Source of the DNA: Trogon surrucura
Lineage: Eukaryota; Chordata; Aves; Trogoniformes; Trogonidae
Direction of reading: 5' to 3'
Length of the DNA: 64,000 bases
NCBI GenBank assembly: GCA_020746105.1
Contig: CM036617.1
Location: 163,130,912 to 163,194,911, forward strand
Notes under the pieces: generated by a model
What the model was told of the DNA's origin: nothing
The model's database searches: none
Seen by the model: only the letters and a program-made list of their open reading frames with translations
Translations under genes and position numbers: made by a program
Part shown: in pieces, positions 39,859-50,710 of the stretch
How the letters are laid out: every line of letters starts with the position of its first letter
Position numbering within the stretch: the first letter of the stretch is position 1

Positions 39859-42800
39859 GTATGAGTGCTTCATAATCTCAGAGGGAGTTGCCAAAAAAAG
39901 TGTGTGTGTATATATATATATATATATGTAAGGGTACCCTCTGCAGCCCTTGCCAGGCCATGCAGTCAGAGTGGCAAAGAAAGCTACTGTGCTTGTGGAA
40001 CCCTTAAATTTAACCTGGCCAAGTTACTGGAGGATCCCAAGCCCTTGGCTTCCAGGTGTAAAATACTGGCGTTAGAACTTGAGAGAAATGGGTGGTATTT
40101 CTTAATGCAAACACCTTGACTGGGAACTCTGCCACTGCAGCCTTTCTTCTCCCTGCCAGATCAATGGGACGGGAGACCATGGGTAAGGCTATATTTAGTT
40201 GGTGACATTTGTAGGTCCAGTTGTTTTTAGGAAGAAATCTACAAGGGTTAAAAATGAAATCTTGAGTGATTGTGTTAAAGTATTAGAGCACTGAGCCGCA
40301 TCCCTGTGGTCAGAGTAGAGATTGTCATCTTTTAGGCCCCAATACTGCTTATGTTTTGTGCATCACTCTGTGCCAACATCCAGTATTACCTTATTTCGTA
40401 CATAGTCCACATGGTTTGTCATTTCTTAGTGGGGTATTTAATTTCTTCCTTTTTTTCCCATTTCACATAAAGAGTTCCGAGAGAGTGACCGAAGTGTTGA
40501 TGACGTGGGGCTGGCAACTGGCAGGATACAGCGAGAGAAAAAACGCTCTTACAGGGATCTGCAGCCAGAGGAAGACAAGATAGCAACTCAGGTCAGGAAG
40601 CCCTCAGAGAAAAGGTTGAAGGTATAAGGATGTGTGTAAAGCTAGTGATGGAATGGAATGGGTGGGTTTCTTGTTTATTTAGGAATGCATATAGAAGACA
40701 GCAAGAGCAGCTAGTCTTGTCCTGTGTTGTTCAGCAATTTTCCTGGGGAACAGGAGGGAGCCAGTCGCAATTACAACCGATTCTGATTTTTATGGCCTCA
40801 GAAAATAGGGTAATAGGATGCTGTCCTAGACTTGGTGTAGAACCTTGCAAGACATAAGATAGCAGGAGTAACTTTTTACAGAAAAGAAAAAAAAAAGAAT
40901 TTATTATTATATAAATAGCTGGCAAAGGATGAATAATGTTAACTGATGCGCTGTTATCTTCCTGATTCTGCAGACAGCCTGAAACGATAGCTCTTGAGAG
41001 GTATGAACTTGCCCTATTCACCTCTTTGGGGCCTTAACTCTGAAATCACGTAGCAACAACTTAAGTTTCTTCAAAACTTTCCTCTTTGAGCTAAAATTTC
41101 TGCTATTAGTTCAAAGGTTACTGTCTCGTGATTATGTTTTTTTTTAATGTGGAAAAGAAGTTCTAGTTTAAAATTAAAATCTTCGTCTACCATGCAGATG
41201 AAATTCTGCTGAGCAGCTTCATTTTCAGATCGTAAATTGGTCATGAGACAAATAATAATTAGGTGACATGACATATTAAGGACAATTTTTTGGCCTATTA
41301 TTTTAATTGTCACCTCTCCATACCTCCTTTCACTTTTTCAGGATATTAAACATGAACTACTCACTTCTGTTTTCAAGGCTTGACAGCCTATGCATGCTTA
41401 GTTATTTCTTAGCTTTATTGAGAGGTGGATGTCTGTCTTTTTATCAACTCATCAGCTGATCTCCAAGAATGGTTTTCATTGCCTATTTCTTAACACTGTC
41501 AAATGTGCTTTTTCAATGTGTGTTGCTCCTCTTCCTTGGGGGAAGCTCCCATTGGAGATCTGTCTTTGTTTCCTTATAGCCCTGTTGTGCTGCAGTGCCT
41601 ACCAGAAAGCTTGATGCCAGTTAGGTGACTGACGTGCTGAAACCCATCCTGACTAACCATTTTTTGTATTCTCCCACCTATCTGTACCATGCTTTTTGTC
41701 TCTTACTTCAGACCTACACGGAGGGGTCTTGGGGACAGGGTACACTTCCTTTGCTTGTTTTAGCACGTAGAATAATGATCCTGGTTCATACCTAGGGTTC
41801 CTTGATGTTACAGTACAAATAACTCTTGATATCTCCTACAAATTATTACCTATGCCAGTAGTCCATGCAAATCTCATATTATTTTCCTCTTCCTTGTCAG
41901 CAACTTTTTTCTTCTTATTTTAGGACAGTGAGGTTTTTTCAGGGGCAGAACCTCACAAAAAGAAGAGAAAGCACTCCTCGGATGAGTTCTGCTACAGAGG
42001 TAAGATAGTAATCAAAGCAGGGGAATGACTTTGAAGAAAGGATTCTGCTAAACCAGTGCCATCAAGGTTTGTGCTTTGCACTTTATGGGAGTAGAATACA
42101 TCAACCTATCTTAGAACAAGTCAGCAGAAACCTGACACTGATCAGCACCAGACAGCAGGTTAGGGAAAGATATTTTCAGAGTCTATCTTAACAAGTTGCC
42201 TTTTCTTTGCCAAGCTGTAGTTTTCTAATGCACGCCTTCTCTTCTGGCATTTGCATTTCTTTCTTCCCTCTTGCTTTACAAGCTGGAATTTTACTTGAAG
42301 ACAGTATTATTTTCTCTGATTTTGTAAAAATAGAATACATCAGGGTGAAAAATAAATGATTTTGAGTTCAGTTTAAATACAGAAACATTATTCTCACAAT
42401 TAATAAGCTGTCCAGAAAATGGCAATTCTGTTCATAAAAGATTAAGAGGTTTAGGATTTACTTTTTGCCCAAAGAAAGAGGAAGCCAAACTGAAATTTTA
42501 TCAAAATCTGGTTTTGGAATGAAAAAGCTTCTACTTTCAATTCATTGGTCTCACCTGGGCTAAAAATGTTGCAACCTTGCACTTGAGATGTAATTTCAGG
42601 CTCAATAAGATACATTTTCCTCAAAATACGTTATTTCAAAACTTCAAGAACTTCACTACTCTGTCTCCCTGCCTTAAATTGTTTGACCAGCTCAGGCATT
42701 TCAACTCCTGAGTTGTATGAGTAAGGCTGTGCTGAGCTGGCTACAAGCTTCGGAGATCTTCTGTTTAAGTCAAGGTGTAAATCTGTTAGCTGCAGTCGTA

Positions 42801-45800
42801 AGTCTTGCAGGATTCCCACTTCACTTCTTTGGGGTAGTCTCATGCTGTCTTTAGGGGAATCGTCTTGATGTACATTTCTCTTGATCTTTTTCAGGTGCTT
42901 CGCCTTTGGATCTACCATCAAAGAAGAAGAAAAAAGCAGTTTCTAGCCCATCTTCAGCTGATACTACCATGGATTTACTCAAGTCTATCACCTCACCTTT
43001 GGCCACAAGCTCAAAGTCTTCAAAGAGGACCTCTGAAAAATCATCTTATTCCTCCTCTGGCCATTCTGAAAGCAAAAAGGAGCACCACAAGAAGAAGCTG
43101 AGTGGGAGCAGCGGGGAGCACTCAGCAGATGATGGCAGCTTCCACAAATCTAAAAAAATGAAACCTCTCTACGTGAACACAGAGACACTTACTCTTCGTG
43201 AGCCTGATGGCTTGAAGATGAAGCTCATCCTTTCGCCGAAAGAGAAAAGTAGTGCAGCAGATGACGATTCTTTCTCCTACTCTTCAGCACCAGCAGCTGC
43301 AAAGAAATCTTCAAAGAAATCGGCTCGAGATGAGCAAGGTTCATTCCTGATGGGTCACGAAATGCAAAGCTTCTTGAAGTCGTCGCGGAAGAAGCACAAA
43401 CCACCTCAGGACTCGCATCCACCTTCTGAGAGTTTTGGTGCTGACACCTCCGTGTTTTCGGAGGGCCACGGGAGTGAGTATGAGGTTTCAGGTGTTGAGG
43501 CGCCTCCAGAATCTGGTTCCTCCTCTGGTGGAGAGTTGGAGGCTGGAGAGCTAGTGATAGATGACTCCTACCGGGAAATCAAGAAGAAGAAGAAATCAAA
43601 AAAAAGTAAGAAAAAAAAAGACAAGGAGAAACACAGAGAGAGGAAGCACTCTAAGTCTAAAAAGAGCTCTGGGCACAGTCCTGTGGCAGTAGCTGAAGTG
43701 TCACCACCACCTGTTTCCAGTACACCTTATGTTCTTCCTCCTGCTGCTTTTCACTCAGATGGTCAAAGTGAGAAGAGGAGGAAAAAGGAAGACAAAGAGA
43801 AGGACAGAGCTGAGAAATGGGAAAAGGAAAGAGAAAAGGAAAAGGAAAGAGAAAGGGAAAAGGAACGAGAAAAAGAAAGAGAAAAGGAACGAGAAAAAGA
43901 AAAGGAACGAGAAAAGGAAAGAGAAAAGGAAAAGGAAAGAGAAAAGGAAAAGGAACGAGAAAAGGAAAGAGAAAGAGAAAAGGAAAGAGAAAGAGAAAAG
44001 GAAAGAGAAAGAGAAAAGGAAAGAGAAAGAGAAAAAGTAAGAAAAAAATGGAGAGAAAATAGAAGTTGGGTGGTGGGTGATGGTGGATTATGCACTCGAT
44101 TACAAAGGCATGTTAAATTGAAACACAAAGATAACTAATACAAGGAGTGATGGTTTCACTGAAGCACGTTTGGTAAAATGTGTGTCAGCAAGTCTGATTT
44201 CTGTTTGTAGCAAAAGGAATATATATTGTTCGAGTTTCGTGGCACAGGCAGCCTTTAACCAACAGAGATTCTTTGAAAAAGTTTTACTTAATTTGCTTGG
44301 TACAGGTTATGTCCAAATGCAACTGTGTCATTTTTAGAGGTAACCTGTTCTATCTGTTGCCAAGCAGACTTTCAGACTAGTGATCTAGTCTGGAATCGAG
44401 CTCTAACCTGCAACCCATTTACTCTTGTATTGACATGAAATTGTAAATTTTCTGCCACATTCCCAGTTTTCTCCTGTACTCATAAATTCAGTTTTCCACG
44501 GTTAGTGTATAAAATTGTGAGTAGCAGAAATGTTAGTTGGCATATGAATAAGTTTACAGTTGATATACCTGTAGCTGTGTAAGCATATAAATGTGAAAAA
44601 ATAGTTTTGTCTGTGTTCGGAGGGACACAAGTTTCTTTGTGCCCAGAAATGGGCAGATAGAGCCCTAATTTGTTCAGCCGTTACTCTCTTCTATTTGGTA
44701 AGTTTTCTCTGATCGTAGCTCGGCAGTTGCTTTCGCTTCTGCTGTCAACGAACTTACACTCTTTATTTTCCTGCCCAGCTGAAGTGTTTGTAAGGAATTG
44801 AACAAAACATTATGATAACAACTGAGTTGTTTCGACAGATCTGTAATAGGCACTATGAGTAGTATGACAGATACTTTTTTAAAAATTGTTTTTAAACTGA
44901 GATATATTAACAGAGTTGTATGTTGATTCTGGATTTAGCGTAGCAGGTTGTTACAACTTATGAATGAAATGCATTGATACAGTTGTTGCAAGATAAGGCT
45001 TGTCCTAAAACTGGTTCTGGCTGCTTGCTATGCTGTCATAAACATTGAAGTTGAGCCAGAACATGTAAAACCTTGCTTTTTAGGTTCCTGATCAAAGCAC
45101 CACATCTTTCTTAAGTCTTCAATAAATAACAAATTTTTACTGAATTCGAGTAGGTCTCATCATAACTAAAAATCTTTGTTTCCTTTTTGTCTTCTGCCTA
45201 GCCAAAGAAGAAAAATATGTCTGCCTATCAAGTGTTCTGTAAGGAATATCGTACAAATATTGTGTCTGAGCACCCTGGAATAGGTGAGAGAATAATGTAG
45301 CTTTCTCGTCTCTTGATTACATACCAGTTGGATGCCAACCTCTCAATTTTGACAGTATGCAAAGAATCTGCCAATTTTATTTGAATAAGAGCTGGAAAAG
45401 GGGACAGGAGTGGATTTCATGATTTGATGTCATTGCATTTTAACCAAGCTGTGAATCTGGATAGAGAAATTGCTAGCTCTCGTTTCCTTTACTTAAAGAG
45501 TTACCTTAATTTTGTCACTTTCCTGTATATATGCCTGTGACTTTTTATTCCCTGTATCTGTTTTTTTTTTCAATTTAAACAGTAATGGCAATGCACACGG
45601 GCAGTCGCTTTCAGGACTGTGGAGATTTCCAGTTGTGGAATGTGTTGCTTCCTAAATGTGTGTGCATGGGCCAGTAAATTTCTTATGTTCTCTTCATGAT
45701 AAATGATTTCATTTGTTTTACATACCTTTTTTAAACATTTTTTCTTCTTTCCTTCTGCCAGATTTTGGAGAGCTAAGTAAAAAACTGGCAGAAGTGTGGA

Positions 45801-48800
45801 AGCAGCTACCTGAGAAGGATAAACTGGTAAGTGTGTGTGAGATATTTCTGTAAAATGATTCCTGTAACGAGGTGCTTAGGTCGGAACATGCTGGCAGGTT
45901 TGTCGCCATACCTTGAAAAATGCTAATTATGCCCCCAAAGTATGTAAAGATGGAAAATATGGAAACCTTGCCTTTGCGATTGTAGAAACATCCATTTTCT
46001 TCTCGTGGTATTGCTTCACCAGTTAGCTACGTAACGTCATCCTGCCTCCAGGACCTGGCATCAGGTAACAGAATTACCTAATGTTGTGAATCTCTCTTTT
46101 CATACCATGGCAACTGCAGATTTGGAAACAGAAAGCTCAGTATCTCCAACACAAGCAGAATAAAGCAGAGGCCACCACTGTGAAGAGAAAGGCATCGTCT
46201 TCAGATGGTGCACCGAAAATAAAAGGCAAGTGTTGCACTTTATTTGCTGCAGTCTTCTTTCTTGAACAGAGGAGATAGCGTTGCCTGTGGATTAAGGAAC
46301 AAAGGTCCATTCCTGCTTCACACCCCTACTTGCTTTCTCACAAGTCTTGACATTTAAGTTGTCATATTACTCAAAAAAATGTTCTGTGAGAGTTAGAATG
46401 TCATCAGCTTTTCAAAAAGGAAGATTTCTTTGTCTGATTTGTAGAGTGCTATTGGTTTTAGCAGTTTATGGATTGAAATGTAAACCAAGGAGAGGCAGCA
46501 GAGAAGTTCTAGTGAGATCAGTTTACTGCAAGAGGGAAAAGGGTTGCTCTTGGCTTGGTATCTCTGTTTACCGAATATCCCAAATTGTCTTGAACTGAGC
46601 TAAATCCGTTGCACTCATAGGAGGAGAGTTTTGACTCCAAATGCCACAGGACTATTTAAGCATCTCACGTCTTTGAGATTTGAACTTTACTAAGTAAGTA
46701 GACTTGTAAGTATAAGAATGAAAGAAGAGAATATGAACCTCTGTGTGTTTCCAGCTTCTCCGACAGGAGTGATTTCCCCTCATAAGAAATCCCCCACCAG
46801 CACTGTGGTAGTGTCGTCCTCACCAGCCAAAGTCCCTGAGACGGAACCTATCGATGTAGCTGCACACTTACAGTTGCTGGGCGAGTCCCTCAGCCTCATT
46901 GGACACAGACTGCAGGAAACAGAGGTGAGCCTGTAACCAGCGATGTCACAGTGATGTCATGTAATCTACACACAGGATTGGAAGGGATGATTATTTTATT
47001 TTACTTAAAAATTTAACCAATGCTTTTCTGTAAGGAAGAGAAATGAGAGGCAGCACATGTGTCTTTGATGCATTGCTGTTTTCACTGAAATAAAACCCCT
47101 TGTTTCTCAGTAATCAGTAGGCACCAAAGAAGGACGGGTCCTTTGCAGCACTTAGTCTTCAAAGATGATTCTTAGTTCAGCAAACTCTTCAGTCTTTACT
47201 GTATGATCACCTTGGCTCTGGTACTCACTTGCTATCTTTGCCAGTCTCTGTTACTGTCTCAAGCCTTTTTACAAAACCATCAGCCTTTACCAAGATGTTT
47301 TTCACATGTCCTGATGTTTTTCTGGCAGCAGCATCTTCCCAGTGCTTTAGATAGGAGCTACTATTGTTTCAACTTAACCCAGTAACATAGAAGTTTTCAC
47401 GTTTTAATGGTTTTCTGCTGTTAGATGGTAGTGATTCTATGCATACACACACACATGCACTTTCAGAACTCGGCCCAGCCTGTATGAGAACACATATTTG
47501 GCTCAAATAATCATTGAATTTTATGGCTAGTGTGTTCACCTCATCCCGCTATATTTGCTTGTTTTATCAGCAGTGACATAAATGTTCTTGCGTTTTGTTT
47601 CTGGTGTGACTGACTGAGGTCATTCTTCACAGGAGCAACCAGAGTGAAATCTTGCCATTTGCAGAAAGGCACACAAACAAATTCTCCTTCCTGAAATTAT
47701 ATCAGTAACTAAAGCATTTGTTACAGACTTAGCTTTTCTTTAGATTTCAGTAGTAAAACTGTTACTTTTGAGACTCAAGTAGCTAACAAAATAGATGGTA
47801 TGAAGTGGCAAAGAAATTACATTACAATAAATAGTGAAATGAAGTGTTTTATGCAACTGACAACTTTCTGACCTTTTCTGCTCCCTACTTTTTTCGTACA
47901 CCAATACGTTGCCTACGGAATTCTTCATTTTTTGAGCCAGCAGTCTAGCTGTGAAGCACGTGGCATAGTTTTGTTACTGTGTAAGTAATGAAAGTGGACT
48001 AGAGGAGTGAAGATCCTATATCTACATGAGAATCAATGCAGTTTTGAAAGAACTATAATTTCCACTACTCAGCCCTATCCAGTTTTTTCTTTCTTTACTT
48101 TCAGGGAATGGTGGCTGTTTCAGGAAGCTTGTCAGTACTTCTGGATTCAATCATCTGTGCTTTGGGCCCGTTAACATGTCTGACCACGCAACTACCTGAG
48201 TTGAATGGCTGCCCTAAGCACGTTTTGGTGAGTTGCTTGTGGTTATTCCCATTCTAGCACTGTTAATTTCAGTAGAGTCCAGCTAGAGGCTTTTTTAACG
48301 AATGAGTCTTAATGGTGTGATTATAATTCCAGTGCAGTAAGAAAATTGTCTTGGTCATACACTTGAATATTTCTGGAAATTCTTTCAGATGTTACTGTTG
48401 TAGGATACTGTGCATCTTTTTTTCTCGTGGGCATCGGACCCAACATTTGTTGTTTTGATTGTTGTGTGTGTAGGTCCTGTTCTAGTGACTAAATCGATCC
48501 GTTTCGATCAGATAAAAGTGCCTGTACATATACCACTATTTTTGGAAAGTTCTAATTTGCCATAAAAATACAAAGCACCTTCTAGTCACTTTGTATTCTT
48601 TAGCATACATAACTTGTGATCTCAGGATTCCTAATGTGATTGAGTAGGGCCTTTTACATGTAGCTGTAACCTCCAAGGAAAGAAAAATAGTCTCTCTTTT
48701 AAGGAACTGCATAACTACAGGCTCTTTTCCAGTTTAAACTACACTTATTATTAAGACTTGATTTAGCAACAGCTTTTGGCATCTATGTAGTGTGTTGTGG

Positions 48801-50197
48801 GCATGGATTAGAATGGCAGCATTAGGAGTCATACCTCCAACAGGAGGCATGAATAAAGCAGCAAAGGAGAGGAGCAGAAGTAAAAAATAAATATATAGGC
48901 TGCAAAAGTTAAGGGATTAAAAAAATGTGGGAGAGAGAACAACAAAAATGGGATATGAATTGGCGTGTTATCATAGGGCAGCCCAAACATTGATTCTTTC
49001 TGAGAACAGACTATTAACAACAAAGTTGACGGCTTAGGCTGGGAGCTCCCACAAACTGGCTGTGTGCACAAAAGCTGAGTCAGCAGGGTGTTCCCACCCT
49101 AAGCCTTGGAAAAACATCCTACGCTTTTTTTCCTTCTTGTTTGCCAAGTGCATTCGGAGCAATGGCACCACGTGGCTAATGGTGCATACATTGAAAATTC
49201 CATAAACTTACTGTAATAAGGAACAATGGAGCTTTGGGTGGATAAAGATGCTTACCCTTTACTTCTGAAAACTGATAGTCAGACTTGATAATAAGTAAAT
49301 TATTGTGGTTTTTACCATCAGATACATACTGAGAGTGGTGGTTTAAGACATGGATAAATTTTTCAGTGGTCGTGTTGAATGTAGAATACAATTTGTCTTT
49401 TCAGTCAGTAGGTGGCATTGTTAAATTCCAGAATCGCAACTGGTGCAGATCCAGCTCCTCAAGGAATTAAAAGGTGGTATTCTGGAGGCAGCCTCCAGCC
49501 ACCCAGTAAACCATGAGCTGACAGAAATACTGCGTCTGAAGAACATACAGATAATATACGTCTGGGTCTTGTTTTCTGATGTGCGCGAGAAGGACTCTTA
49601 CTCTCAGAATTCTGTTTTGCAAGGAAAACTGGAAGACATTTCTTTTTCCCCATCTGACACCGTGTTAGTGGGTGTGTTTAAGGATTCTTCTCTTTACGTT
49701 TATACTACAGAAATTCATAAAGGACTTGTGACTGTAAAGTCAAGTAATATTTTTTTTGTCTGTATATGCTACAACTTTGATCATTTTGCTCAGCTCGTTC
49801 ATCACTAGTGTTTCCTGTGGTTGATGTGATAAGATCAATGTGGCTTCTTTCAAATTCAGAGGTAGAGTATGAGGTTCATAAAGAGGAGGTCACTTGAGGA
49901 GAACCTCAAGCAATTTCATTGTTTTCAGGTGCTTGCTAATACTGAGGCTACCTTTATATTTAGTTAACGTAAAATTAAAAAAATGTGAAAATAAGCCTAG
50001 CAGTGGTGGTGATGACTAGGCAGATTTGGTTGTCTCATCATCTGATAACTTGTAAGACAAGTGAACATGCTTAATACCCTTGTCTGTGTCATTTTTTTAT
50101 GGATTTTGAGTCATTACTTGACACTAAAAAAATACTGAATTTCCTTTCTCAGTCAAACACACTGGACAACATAGCCTACATCATGCCTGGACTTTGA
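39828..50197 (+). CDS. HMGXB4: HMG-box-containing protein 4 (ten coding exons)
   Basis: The ten coding exons join in phase to 662 codons plus TGA. The product is a nuclear HMG-box protein. From the literature on the family, it damps Wnt/beta-catenin signalling (Xenopus HMG2L1), associates with the NURF remodelling complex, and was found as a host factor for Sleeping Beauty transposition. Visible parts: start [11 protein letters not shown]; a conserved block about residues 169-203 ([20 protein letters not shown]); [19 protein letters not shown] at about 230-248; an acidic-to-basic stretch [20 protein letters not shown] from about 298; a pure E/K/R repeat at 395-466; the HMG box at about 467-535 ([13 protein letters not shown], then [20 protein letters not shown] and [13 protein letters not shown]); and a conserved C-terminus ending [13 protein letters not shown]. 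Human HMGXB4 is 601 residues; almost all the extra length is the E/K/R repeat. Confidence 0.96.
39900..39930. repeat. (TG)n(TA)n microsatellite
   Basis: About five TG followed by about ten TA units, 40 bp downstream of the first coding exon's donor. Confidence 0.9.
40473..40621 (+). CDS. HMGXB4: HMGXB4 coding exon 2
   Basis: The acceptor is TTTCACATAAAG|AG. It encodes (E)[20 protein letters not shown] followed by [20 protein letters not shown], colinear with the human [22 protein letters not shown] region. It ends in phase 0 at AAG|GTATAAG. Confidence 0.93.
41924..41999 (+). CDS. HMGXB4: HMGXB4 coding exon 3
   Basis: Acceptor CTTCTTATTTTAG|GAC, donor AGAG|GTAAGAT, ending in phase 1. It encodes [20 protein letters not shown] then EFCYR, with the conserved [10 protein letters not shown] basic motif, a likely nuclear-localisation signal. 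Confidence 0.94.
42000..42894 (+). other. HMGXB4 intron between coding exons 3 and 4
   Basis: AT-rich intron with GT-AG ends (GTAAGAT to TTGATCTTTTTCAG). No transposon or nested gene is seen. Confidence 0.85.
42895..44036 (+). CDS. HMGXB4: HMGXB4 large central exon (coding exon 4)
   Basis: This 1,142-base exon carries more than half of the protein (residues 86-466). It begins after TTGATCTTTTTCAG and ends in phase 0 inside an A/G tract at GAAAAA|GTAAGA. It is Ser/Lys rich with [12 protein letters not shown], the conserved [20 protein letters not shown] block, [13 protein letters not shown], and the [20 protein letters not shown] block. It closes with a 216-base (72-codon) Glu/Lys/Arg repeat. 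If the donor is skipped, the frame runs on 34 codons to a stop near 44,138. Confidence 0.95.
43821..44036 (+). repeat. Coding purine repeat (Glu/Lys/Arg), 72 codons
   Basis: Every codon between the Trp at 43,818 and the donor is GAA, AAG, AAA, AGA, CGA, GAG or GGx-free purine-type, giving only E, K and R. The last 78 bases (43,959-44,036) are four perfect 18-base units encoding EKERER plus EK. An 81-base run without pyrimidine spans 43,957-44,037. The peptide should form a stable single alpha-helix of alternating charge. The tract is open in all three frames because purine-only DNA has few stop codons on this strand. Confidence 0.95.
44037..45201 (+). other. HMGXB4 intron between coding exons 4 and 5
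   Basis: GTAAGA to TTTTTGTCTTCTGCCTAG. It contains an in-frame extension of the upstream exon to a stop near 44,138 and an AATAAA at 45,121-45,126. No transposon is seen. Confidence 0.85.
45202..45283 (+). CDS. HMGXB4: HMGXB4 coding exon 5 (HMG box start)
   Basis: Acceptor GTCTTCTGCCTAG|CCA, donor AATAG|GTGAGAG, phase 1. It encodes [20 protein letters not shown] then VSEHPGI, the first helix of the HMG box, with the conserved [12 protein letters not shown]. Confidence 0.96.
45762..45826 (+). CDS. HMGXB4: HMGXB4 coding exon 6 (HMG box middle)
   Basis: Acceptor CCTTCTGCCAG|AT, donor CTG|GTAAGT, ending in phase 0. It encodes (D)[20 protein letters not shown] then L, HMG-box helix 2 with its conserved Trp. 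Confidence 0.96.
46120..46225 (+). CDS. HMGXB4: HMGXB4 coding exon 7 (HMG box end), GC donor
   Basis: Acceptor CAACTGCAG|ATT. It encodes [20 protein letters not shown] then [15 protein letters not shown]. The exon must end after AAAAG at 46,225, where the intron begins with GCAAGT. Joining this G to CT at 46,755 restores Ala and the colinear [12 protein letters not shown], matching human KVKASSVGVLSP. So this is a GC-AG intron with an otherwise optimal AG|GCAAGT donor. The HMG-box third helix ends here. Confidence 0.93.
46226..46754 (+). other. HMGXB4 GC-AG intron
   Basis: It begins GCAAGT and ends TGTGTTTCCAG. No in-phase GT donor restores the conserved sequence at this junction. A short intron with no repeats seen. 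Confidence 0.88.
46755..46924 (+). CDS. HMGXB4: HMGXB4 coding exon 8
   Basis: Donor GAG|GTGAGC, phase 0. It encodes [20 protein letters not shown], then [20 protein letters not shown] and [16 protein letters not shown]. The [20 protein letters not shown] segment is strongly conserved with human. Confidence 0.96.
46925..48104 (+). other. HMGXB4 intron between coding exons 8 and 9
   Basis: GTGAGC to TTCTTTACTTTCAG. AT-rich, with a short CA run near 47,443. No transposon or nested gene is seen. Confidence 0.85.
48105..48227 (+). CDS. HMGXB4: HMGXB4 coding exon 9
   Basis: It encodes [20 protein letters not shown] then [20 protein letters not shown] and L, almost identical to human. Acceptor CTTTCAG|GGA, donor TTG|GTGAGT, both phase 0. 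Confidence 0.97.
48228..50152 (+). other. HMGXB4 last intron
   Basis: GTGAGT to CCTTTCTCAG. It contains a 121-codon open frame at about 49,443-49,808 that starts on GTG and has no domain I recognise. No splice sites would join it in phase to exon 9 through the better acceptor near 49,404. I do not call it a gene. Confidence 0.75.
50153..50197 (+). CDS. HMGXB4: HMGXB4 last coding exon
   Basis: Acceptor TTCCTTTCTCAG|TCA. It encodes [14 protein letters not shown] and TGA, matching the human C-terminus. Confidence 0.97.
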   Translation, partial: SNTLDNIAYIMPGL

Positions 50198-50489
50198 TGG
50201 AAAAGGATCCTGGAATGTTCTCAACCTCTGCATAACTGACTTGTGTACATATGTGCTACACCGGCACTCCCAAAGGGCTCCGTGTGTAGGATTTTAAAGT
50301 TTTATATCTGTATAGTATATACATGGGATTGTAACTATTTGACTTCTGTTTTATGAAAAATTGTGAAGTTAAGCTGAGAAAAAAACCCTTTTGCGTTGGT
50401 AGGTGAAATGTCCTATAATCTGAAAGTATTTTGTATGAAGAATTCAGAGAGCTTTGGAGATGCTCGCCTTAAATTCAGATCCTTTAGTG

Positions 50490-50710
50490 GGGGGAGGCAG
50501 CCAGAGAATAGACTTCTAGAGCTAAAGAAGAAAACATCATCATGAGTGGGGTTATTGAAACAGGTAGCTCAGGGAGGTTGTTGACTCTCCATTGTTGATA
50601 ATACTCAAAAACTGAATGAGCAGCCTGTTGTACTTGGACTTCCTTTAAGTAGCAGGGTGGACCAGATGACCTCCTGATATCCCTTCCAACCTAAAGTATT
50701 CTGATTCTCT
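50490..50710 (+). mobile_element. CR1 LINE 3' fragment in the HMGXB4 3' UTR
   Basis: It is diverged but shows the RT C-terminal end ('REVVDSPLLIILKN' like, 50,572-50,610), then GGTGGACCAGATGACCTCCT, the TCCCTTCCAACCTAAAG motif, and a short ATTCTGATTCT tail. It is sense to the gene, so it is part of the mature mRNA. Confidence 0.85.

Noticed and set aside
43729-44128. Long open frames on other frames and on the minus strand (Ser/Phe/Leu-rich) over the purine repeat
   Set aside because: Shadows of the HMGXB4 coding repeat; purine-only sequence is open in all sense frames.
49404-49448. Alternative last exon of HMGXB4 in the last intron
   Set aside because: The better acceptor at 49,404 gives a stop soon after in the needed phase, and the acceptor at 49,448 lacks a pyrimidine tract.
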